Shown here: positions 50,833 to 57,305 of the stretch, piece after piece
Position numbering within the stretch: the first letter of the stretch is position 1
Layout: every line of letters begins with the position of its first letter
Made by a program: the position numbers and the translations under genes
Notes under the pieces: generated by a model
Seen by the model: the letters and a program-made list of their open reading frames with translations, nothing else
Told to the model about the DNA's origin: nothing
The model's database searches: none
DNA from: Winogradskya humida
GTDB taxonomy: Bacteria > Actinomycetota > Actinomycetes > Mycobacteriales > Micromonosporaceae
Direction: 5' to 3'
DNA length: 64,000 bases
Assembly: GCF_016862215.1 (NCBI RefSeq)
Contig: NZ_BOMN01000106.1
Span: 16,516-80,515 of the forward strand

Positions 50833-50907
50833 GAGTAACATTTTTTACTCGGTCTCTTTTTTTGCGATGTCGTTCTTTTAACCGGGTTGTTTTTTTAACC
50901 GAGTTAC
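50833..50907. promoter_or_regulatory. AT-rich operator region of TetR/NmrA pair
   Basis: GAGTAA-6-TTACTC forms an inverted repeat at 50833-50850. Two near-copies, TTTTAACCGGGTTG and TTTTAACCGAGTTA, follow at 50876-50889 and 50894-50907. The region is strikingly AT-rich in this genome and covers both promoters. Confidence 0.65.
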
Positions 50908-50922
50908 GTTTTGATCGGCGCT

Positions 50923-51807
50923 ATGAAACCGCCAGACACCTGCCTCATCACCGGAGCCACCGGACGCATCGGGCGCGCCGTGATCGACCTGCTGACCGAC
51001 GCCGGCGCACCCGTCCGCGCGCTCGTGCACCGCGCCGAGTCGGCGGCGACGCTGCCGGCGACCGTCGAGACCGTCACCGGCGACCTGACCGTCCCCGACT
51101 CGCTCGACGCCGCATTGCGGGGAATCGGCACGGTGTTCCTCGTCTGGACCGCCCCGCCGGACACCGTGGCGGCCGTCGTCGACCGGCTGGCCGCCCACAC
51201 CCGGCGGGTCGTCCTGCTGTCCGCGCCGCACCGGACGCCGCACCCGTTCTTCCAGCAGCCGAACCCGGTGGCCGCCCTGTTCGCCGACCTCGAGGGGCTC
51301 ATCACGACCGCCGGGCTCGGCACGACGATCGTCCGGCCAGGCATGCTCGCATCCAACGCCCTGCTCTGGTGGGGCGACGCGATCCGGGGCGACCGCGCTA
51401 GCCGTGGGGACGGCGTGGTCCGGTGGCCGTACGGTGCGGCCGAGACCGCGCCCGTTGACGACCGGGACGTTGCCGCGGTCGTCGCACGGAGCCTGCTCGA
51501 CGACGGGCATGTGGGCGGCGACTACGTCCTCACCGGCCCCGAAGCCCTGAGCCAGGCCGAGCAGGTCGAGATCCTCGGGACCGTCCTGGGCCGCCGGCTC
51601 ACGTACGAGGAGCTGTCCCCCGACGAGTTCCGGCGCGATGCCCCGATCGGCGCCCGGCCGGCCGTGGACATGCTCCTGGCCGCCTGGCAGGCCACGCTGG
51701 GCCACCCGGCGTACGTGACCTCCACAGTGGAGGACATTCTCGGCGCTCCCCCGCGTACGTTCCGGCAGTGGGCCACCGACCATGCCGCCGCTTTCAAGGC
51801 CATCTGA
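50923..51807 (+). CDS. NmrA-like NAD(P)-binding protein
   Basis: 294 residues. TCLITGATGRIGRAVIDLL with the glycine motif, LVHRAES after strand two, then FLVWTAPPDTVAAVV, TIVRPGMLASNALLWW and DDRDVAAVVARSLL. It is an atypical SDR of the NmrA/azoreductase-like class without YxxxK. Second such TetR/NmrA module in the window (compare 11736-13290) but of clearly different sequence. ATG 50923 is favoured over a TTG four codons up, which lies closer to the operator. Four 15-bp repeats follow the stop. Confidence 0.87.
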   Translation: MKPPDTCLITGATGRIGRAVIDLLTDAGAPVRALVHRAESAATLPATVETVTGDLTVPDSLDAALRGIGTVFLVWTAPPDTVAAVVDRLAAHTRRVVLLSAPHRTPHPFFQQPNPVAALFADLEGLITTAGLGTTIVRPGMLASNALLWWGDAIRGDRASRGDGVVRWPYGAAETAPVDDRDVAAVVARSLLDDGHVGGDYVLTGPEALSQAEQVEILGTVLGRRLTYEELSPDEFRRDAPIGARPAVDMLLAAWQATLGHPAYVTSTVEDILGAPPRTFRQWATDHAAAFKAI

Positions 51808-51813
51808 AAAGAC

Positions 51814-51870
51814 GGCCTGAAAGCGGCGGCCTGAAAGCGGCGGCCTGAAAGCGGCGGCCTGAAAGCCCTG
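51814..51870. repeat. 15-bp tandem repeat, nearly four copies
   Basis: GGCCTGAAAGCGGCG is repeated exactly at 51814, 51829 and 51844, with a partial fourth copy, between the stop of the NmrA-like gene and the stop of the convergent SDR at 51872. The unit resembles the last codons of the NmrA-like gene (GCTTTCAAGGCCATCTGAAAAG), suggesting it grew from the gene end. Confidence 0.85.
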
Positions 51871-51871
51871 G

Positions 51872-52618
51872 TCAGACGGCGATGCGGCCGCCGTCGGCCG
51901 GGAGGACCGCGCCGTGGATGAACGACGCGGCGTCAGTGGTGAGGAAGGCGATTGCCGCGGCGATCTCGTCGGCCGTGCCCGGCCTTCCGGCGGGGGCGGC
52001 TGCCGCGAGCTGGTCGAGGGCGTCGCCCATGGGTGCGGTTCCCTCGGTACGCGTGGGGCCCGGGCTGACGGCGTTGACGCGGACGCCGCTGGGCCCGAAC
52101 TCCGCCGCCCACGACTTCGTCAGCAGCACCAGGGCGGCCTTCGTGGAGCCGTAGAGCCCCATCCCGGCCGTGCCCAGCTCCGCGACCATCGTCGTCACGT
52201 TGACCACGACGCCCCGGCCGCGGGCCGCCATCGCCGGGGCCAGCTCGGCGACGAGGAAGTACGGCGCTTTGACGTTCAGCGCGTACACGTCGTCGAACTG
52301 GTCCTCGGTGGTCTTGTCCGTCGGGCCGAACGGGAAGATGCCCGCATTGTTGACCAGGATGCCGACCGGGCCGGCCAGCTGCACCGCGCGAGCCGCCAGG
52401 GCCCGCGCCGACGCCTCGTCCCGAAGGTCCGCGGCGGCGAAGAACGCGGTGCCGCCGGCTGCCCGGATGTCGCGCACGACCTGCTCGCCGCGCTCGGTGT
52501 CGCGGCCGGACAGCACGACCGTCGCGCCCAGCGCCGCGAGCCGGACCGCGGTGGCCCGGCCGATGCCGCTCGTAGCGCCGGTCACCAGCGCGGTGGTTCC
52601 GGAGAGTTCCGTTGTCAT
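51872..52618 (-). CDS. Classical short-chain dehydrogenase/reductase
   Basis: 248 residues, the standard length for FabG-like SDRs. TGATSGIG near residue 13, NNAGIFPFG near 90, catalytic YGSTK near 155 with the expected serine replaced in VNVTTMVAEL, and C-terminal LPADGGRIAV. GRDTER after strand two suggests NADP. Substrate unknown. Start ATG 52618. The promoter side faces the LysR at 52784 with 165 bp between, so that regulator is the likely controller. Confidence 0.9.
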   Translation of the reverse strand: MTTELSGTTALVTGATSGIGRATAVRLAALGATVVLSGRDTERGEQVVRDIRAAGGTAFFAAADLRDEASARALAARAVQLAGPVGILVNNAGIFPFGPTDKTTEDQFDDVYALNVKAPYFLVAELAPAMAARGRGVVVNVTTMVAELGTAGMGLYGSTKAALVLLTKSWAAEFGPSGVRVNAVSPGPTRTEGTAPMGDALDQLAAAAPAGRPGTADEIAAAIAFLTTDAASFIHGAVLPADGGRIAV

Positions 52619-52783
52619 GACCGTTCACCCTTTTCGTAGCGGGACCCGGGTGGGTTCCGGTTTCTTTGCGGGACCCCGGGGTGGGTTCCGGCAGGTGTAA
52701 GCGGGCGGTGAGGCCCGGAAATCCCGGCCGCGATAAGGCCCGCTTATGGGTCGCTGTCAGGGACGGCGTGGTGCGATGGGCGG

Positions 52784-53722
52784 ATGGAACTACGCGAGCT
52801 GCGGGTCTTTCTGGCCGTCGTCGGCGAGGGCAGCCTGTCGGCGGCCGCCCGGCGGTTACGGCTGAGCCAGCCGGCCGTCTCGCAGACGCTCACCGCGATC
52901 GAGCGGGAGACCGGCCTGGACCTTCTCGTACGCAGCAGCACCGGCGTCCGCCCCACCGAAGCGGGCGCCGTCCTCGCCGCCGAGGCCCGCGCCGTGCTCG
53001 CCCGCTACGACCAGGCGCTGACGGCCGTGGGCAGGTTCGCCGCGGCCGAGGACACCGCCCTGCGCATCGGGATGCCCCTCGAGTTACCGCCGGACCTGCT
53101 CCCCGGCGCGTTGAAGGCGCTCGCCGAGACCCATCCCGGCACGCGTACGGAGGTCCGCCATCTCTCCTCGGCCGCCCAGCTCGACGCCCTGCGCGACGGC
53201 GACCTCGACGTCGGCCTGGTCCGCAGCCGCCCCGCCGACCGGGAACTCGACGCCGCGGTCGTCGTCGAGGAACGGCTCGGCGTACTGCTGGCCGAAGCGA
53301 GCCTCACCGCGGGCCTCCCTGCGGGCCTCACCGCGGGCCTCACCGCAGGCCTCCCTGCCGGCCTTGCGACGGGCGGCGAGGTGCGGTTGGACCGGCTCGC
53401 GGGGCTCGACTGGGCCGGGTTCCCGCGTGCCGACAGCCCGGTGTGGTTCGACGAGATCGTCGCGGTGCTGCGCAGCCACGGCCTGAGCCCGGGACCGGCT
53501 GCCGGCCCGGGGCAGTCACTGATCGCGGAGGTGAAGTTCGCGGCGGTCAGCTCGGGGCAGGCGTTCGCGTTCGCACCCGAGAACTGGTCCCAGCCGCTGC
53601 CCGGCGGGGTCGTGTGGGCGGCGCTGGCCGGGGCGCCACTTGTGCGGCGTACCTGGGCGGTCTGGGCGGCCGACTCCCGCAGGCGTGACCTGGCCCGGCT
53701 GATCTCCCGGCTCGGAGCCTGA
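52784..53722 (+). CDS. LysR-family regulator with an in-frame 12-bp repeat insertion
   Basis: 312 residues. Winged helix FLAVVGEGSLSAAARRLRLSQPAVSQTL and a periplasmic-binding-like effector domain (LRIGMPLELPPDLLPGALKAL). Residues about 172-195 are six tetrapeptide units of the type LTAG/LPAG (12-bp repeats at 53301-53368). They are inserted after EERLGVLLAEAS, where relatives continue directly into the second subdomain, so the hinge may be lengthened. Divergent from the SDR at 51872-52618. Confidence 0.87.
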   Translation: MELRELRVFLAVVGEGSLSAAARRLRLSQPAVSQTLTAIERETGLDLLVRSSTGVRPTEAGAVLAAEARAVLARYDQALTAVGRFAAAEDTALRIGMPLELPPDLLPGALKALAETHPGTRTEVRHLSSAAQLDALRDGDLDVGLVRSRPADRELDAAVVVEERLGVLLAEASLTAGLPAGLTAGLTAGLPAGLATGGEVRLDRLAGLDWAGFPRADSPVWFDEIVAVLRSHGLSPGPAAGPGQSLIAEVKFAAVSSGQAFAFAPENWSQPLPGGVVWAALAGAPLVRRTWAVWAADSRRRDLARLISRLGA

Positions 53723-53766
53723 GCCCCGCACACGCAAATAGCTTGTGGCCGCACCCGCCCGGGCAG

Positions 53767-53816
53767 TTAGGTTGTGCACAATTAAGTTGCACACAACTTA
53801 ATTGTGCACAACCTAA
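53767..53816. promoter_or_regulatory. Perfect 23-bp inverted repeat, MarR-type operator look
   Basis: The arms 53767-53789 and 53794-53816 are perfect reverse complements around a 4-base CACA. Each arm itself contains the palindrome TTGTGCACAA. The element is AT-rich in a very GC-rich region. The doubled TTGTGCACAATTAA resembles binding sites of MarR-family repressors. It stands 46 bp upstream of the small membrane protein at 53863 and after the LysR stop, with no MarR gene next door. Confidence 0.7.
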
Positions 53817-53862
53817 AGCCGGTGGGAGATCCAGGTGGAACGGCTGGGGTAGCGTCGGCGCC

Positions 53863-54165
53863 GTGACCGTGATGACCGGCAACACCCGCAGGTCGGGCTG
53901 GGCGCAGAGCCTTGCCGTCTGGCTGACCGTCGTGGCTGTCTTCTTCGCCGGCGTTCGCCAGGTGACCGGGCCGGCGAGCGTCTGGTTCTTCTGGAGCTGT
54001 CTGATCGCCGGGGCCGCGGCGTCGATCGGGCTGGCGCTGGGTCACCGGTTCTCCGGCGGTTATCAGGCATTCGCCGGCGCGTTACGCGGCGCGTTCCTGT
54101 GGCCGGTGGCGATCGTCGTGGTCGTGATGATCTGCAGCTTCACCGCGATCGCCATCTCCGAGTAG
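53863..54165 (+). CDS. Small membrane protein, unknown function
   Basis: 100 residues from GTG 53863 (or 97 from ATG 53872). Three hydrophobic stretches (WAQSLAVWLTVVAVFFAGV, VWFFWSCLIAGAAASIGLAL, FLWPVAIVVVVMICSFTAIAI). No family is recognised. It lies directly downstream of the long inverted repeat and is the natural target of whatever binds there. Confidence 0.6.
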   Translation: MTVMTGNTRRSGWAQSLAVWLTVVAVFFAGVRQVTGPASVWFFWSCLIAGAAASIGLALGHRFSGGYQAFAGALRGAFLWPVAIVVVVMICSFTAIAISE

Positions 54166-54210
54166 CGGGCGAGTAGCGGGACTGTCATACCCGGATGGCA
54201 CCCTGAGGGT

Positions 54211-55191
54211 ATGGCGCTCGTCCTGGATACCTCGGTGATGGCACCGGCCGATCGGGCCGAGGCTGTGCGGGCTGCGATGCGCGATGCCCGGGTGCCGGCG
54301 CTGCTCACCCATGAGTCCGAGGAGCGGGTCCACGCCCGCCTGAACTTCTGGGATCTGGGTGGGCGGGCCGCGCTGATGCACCGCAGCAGTTCCGGGCTGG
54401 TGCTGCGGCGCACGCCGGGGATGGTGCGGCGGATCGCCGAGGACAGGCTCGGGTTCGTGCTGCTCAGCCCGGGGCGGTGGAGTTTCTCGCAGGGCGCGGC
54501 GGAGCGCCGGGAGCAGCGCACCGACTGGGGCATCATGATGGTCGACCAGGCGCTGCCCTACGAGTTCGGGCGTTACGGCGACGGTGCGACAGTGTCGTTC
54601 AACGTGGACCGGGACGCGCTCGGGCTGCCCGGGGACCTCATCCGGGCGGCGGCGCCACGGCTGCAGGCCAGCCCGGTGCGGCGCCTGGTCATGGAGCATC
54701 TGCTCGGGCTGACCGAGGCCCTCGACCAGCCGGCCCCGGTCCGCTCCCTTCTCGGTTCCGCGACCGTCGATCTGATGCGCGCCCTGGTGGCGACGACCGC
54801 AGACCCCCGGGTGGAACAGCCAGGTGAGGCACTGCTGACCCAGACCAAGCTCTATGTACGCCGTCACTACAGCGATCCCACACTGGACGCCGCCCGGATC
54901 GCGCGGGTCCACGCCGTCTCGGTGCGCCGGCTCTACGCGGTGTGGGCGGCCGACGCGGAAACCCTGGCGGGGCACATCATGCGCGTGCGGCTGGAGGAGG
55001 CCCGGTCGTTGCTCGCCATGCGAACCTGGCCGGTCGCCGCGGTGGGGCGGGCGTGTGGTTTTGTGGACATGGCGCACTTCGCCCGGCGGTTCAGGCAGGC
55101 GTTCGGGATGTCTCCGCGAGAGTGGCGGGCCGTCGGCGGGCTGGGTACGCTTCCCGGCACGACCGACAGAACGGGCACCGACCAGCCATGA
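54211..55191 (+). CDS. AraC-family regulator
   Basis: 326 residues. The N-domain is of the AraC-binding-like-2 kind (RVHARLNFWDLGGRAALMHRSS, LGFVLLSPGRWSFSQG). Two helix-turn-helix units follow at the C-terminus (LDAARIARVHAVSVRRLYAVW and VAAVGRACGFVDMAHFARRFRQAFGMSPREW). The stop overlaps the start of the Ser/Thr kinase gene (ATGA), so both are translated together, an uncommon partnership. Confidence 0.9.
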   Translation: MALVLDTSVMAPADRAEAVRAAMRDARVPALLTHESEERVHARLNFWDLGGRAALMHRSSSGLVLRRTPGMVRRIAEDRLGFVLLSPGRWSFSQGAAERREQRTDWGIMMVDQALPYEFGRYGDGATVSFNVDRDALGLPGDLIRAAAPRLQASPVRRLVMEHLLGLTEALDQPAPVRSLLGSATVDLMRALVATTADPRVEQPGEALLTQTKLYVRRHYSDPTLDAARIARVHAVSVRRLYAVWAADAETLAGHIMRVRLEEARSLLAMRTWPVAAVGRACGFVDMAHFARRFRQAFGMSPREWRAVGGLGTLPGTTDRTGTDQP

Positions 55192-57236
55192 GCAAGCCGC
55201 TTCGCCCTGGTGATCCCACCCGGCTCGGCAGGTATGACCTCGTCGGCCGGCTCGGGCAGGGCGGCATGGGCACGGTCTTCCTCGGCCGCGCGCAGGACGG
55301 GTCGGCGGTCGCGATCAAGATGGTGCGGCCGGAGTTCGCCGACGACCCGGAGTTCCGGGGACGGTTCCGCAGCGAGGTCAACCGGGCCAAACAGGTGCCG
55401 CCGTTCTCCACCGCCGAGGTGCTCGACGCCGACCCCGACCACGACCCGCCCTATCTCGTGGTGGAGTACGTCGACGGGCCCAGCCTGCAGGCCGTGATCT
55501 CGCAGAAGGGGCCACTGACCGGCTCCGCGCTGCACGGGGTGGCGGTCGGCATCGCGACGGCGCTGACCGCGATCCACGGCGCGGGCGTGATCCACCGCGA
55601 CCTCAAACCGGGCAACGTCCTGATCGCGATGGGTGGCATCAAGGTCATCGACTTCGGGATCGCGCGCGCTTTCGAGGCGACGAGCGCTCACACGCGTACC
55701 GATCAGATGGTCGGCACTGTCGCCTACATGGCGCCGGAACGGCTCGACCCGGAGTTCGGCAGGGATCTGACGTCGGCGGCGGATGTCTTCGCGTGGGGCG
55801 TGGTGGTGACCTACGCGGCTTCCGGGCACACGCCGTTCGCGGCGGACTCGGCGGCGGGCACCGCAGTGCGCATCCTGACCCGGCCGCCGGACACCGCGGA
55901 CGTGCCAGAGCCGTTGCGTGACCTCGTGGAACGGGCGCTCGCGAAACACCCCGAGGAGCGGCCGACCGCGCGGGAGCTGCTCGACGCGCTCCTCGGCAGC
56001 CAGACGCTGGCGGTCCGGCAGGTGGCAGCCGTCGTCCCACCACCGGACGACACCGCCGGCACCGCGCATCCCGTCCCGCGCCCGCCCGCCGACGCCGTCC
56101 CGCAACCGTCCGGGAAGGACGGGACGGCCCGGCCACACCGGTGGCGCCGCGCGGCGCTGGCCACGGCAGTCGCGGTGGCGCTGGTGATCGGCGGCGTCCT
56201 CGGGTTGCACAGGGCAAACTCCGGCGGCGGCGAAACGCAAGCCACCTCGACGGACCCTGCCTCCACCATCCTCGCCGGTGAGCGGGCGTTCTCCATCCAG
56301 CTCGACACCGGCAACCGCTACTTCATGCTGGACACCGGCGGCGCCGAGCTCGAGGTCTCCGACGGCACGGGCTCCCGGTCCCAGTTCGTCCTCGAGCCGG
56401 TGGGCGTCGACTACCTGATCAGGTCCCTGGCCAACGAGGGCCGGGCCGGCGCGGACATCTGCCTCGGCGTCAAGATCACCCCGGGTGAGAACGTCCGGCC
56501 GGTCGTGGGGACGGGGTGCACGCCGACGAAGGGGACGCTGTTCTCGATCACGCCGACCGGTGCGAACGACACCAAGGGCCGGCCCGCCTACCGGATCGGC
56601 AACGAGTACGGCTGGCTGAAGTGGGACGCCGACGCCAAGCGCTCCGAGGTCACCGAGGTGGGCGAGGCCACGTACGCCGACAGCTACAGCCTCATCGACC
56701 GCGGTGAGCTCCCGGATGTTCCTGCCTCCACGGCGCCGACGACCACCGCCCCGACGTCGGCGGCGCCGGCCACGAGCGGGCCGAAGCTCGTCAATTCGGA
56801 CCTGTCCGGCCTGGAGGGACTCGCGATCGACTTCGGCGTACCCGTCGTCATCGTGACCTCCGGAGATGCGGGCGCCGAGTATCACCTCGACGGGCACCCG
56901 GACGGCACTGTGGACTTCTCCGGCACCGCCGTCACCGAGACCACCCGGATGACGATCACGGCAGCCAAGGTGCGCAAACGTACGGACGACAACCAGAACC
57001 ACGTCGTCATCGCCTCCGCCACCGGCACGAAGCTCTGCGTCACCGACAAGACCAACCTTGTCCTGCGCATGGAACCGTGCCGCGCGGGCGACACCACCCA
57101 GTCCTGGAAGATGAGCCCGGCTGGCGACTCCGGCCTCTTCGAACTGACCGGCCCCCACACCGCCGTCAAGGTCGATCAAGGCAAGATCACCGACGATGGG
57201 TACGCCGCCCTGTCGACGATCGCCGTCAAGTCCTGA
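55188..57236 (+). CDS. Receptor-type Ser/Thr protein kinase (PknB-like)
   Basis: 682 residues. Kinase domain 1-270 is complete: GRLGQGGMGTVFLGRA (P-loop), AIKM lysine, HRDLKPGN near residue 135, DFGIAR near 155, and YMAPERLDP. A Pro-rich juxtamembrane linker follows, then one membrane helix near 321-343 (ALATAVAVALVIGGVLGL). The remaining 340 residues are outside the cell and lack PASTA repeats. They contain two beta-rich parts with cysteines (ICLGVKITPG, KLCVTDKTNLVLRMEPC), probably ligand-binding lectin-like modules. It starts by an ATGA overlap with the AraC regulator, so the kinase may phosphorylate it (inference). Confidence 0.92.
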   Translation: MSKPLRPGDPTRLGRYDLVGRLGQGGMGTVFLGRAQDGSAVAIKMVRPEFADDPEFRGRFRSEVNRAKQVPPFSTAEVLDADPDHDPPYLVVEYVDGPSLQAVISQKGPLTGSALHGVAVGIATALTAIHGAGVIHRDLKPGNVLIAMGGIKVIDFGIARAFEATSAHTRTDQMVGTVAYMAPERLDPEFGRDLTSAADVFAWGVVVTYAASGHTPFAADSAAGTAVRILTRPPDTADVPEPLRDLVERALAKHPEERPTARELLDALLGSQTLAVRQVAAVVPPPDDTAGTAHPVPRPPADAVPQPSGKDGTARPHRWRRAALATAVAVALVIGGVLGLHRANSGGGETQATSTDPASTILAGERAFSIQLDTGNRYFMLDTGGAELEVSDGTGSRSQFVLEPVGVDYLIRSLANEGRAGADICLGVKITPGENVRPVVGTGCTPTKGTLFSITPTGANDTKGRPAYRIGNEYGWLKWDADAKRSEVTEVGEATYADSYSLIDRGELPDVPASTAPTTTAPTSAAPATSGPKLVNSDLSGLEGLAIDFGVPVVIVTSGDAGAEYHLDGHPDGTVDFSGTAVTETTRMTITAAKVRKRTDDNQNHVVIASATGTKLCVTDKTNLVLRMEPCRAGDTTQSWKMSPAGDSGLFELTGPHTAVKVDQGKITDDGYAALSTIAVKS

Positions 57237-57305
57237 TCTCCGCACAACCAGCATGATGGCGTGCACGCAGCGGCTACTTCGTACGCCGGGGGCCGCCTAG
57301 CGTTG

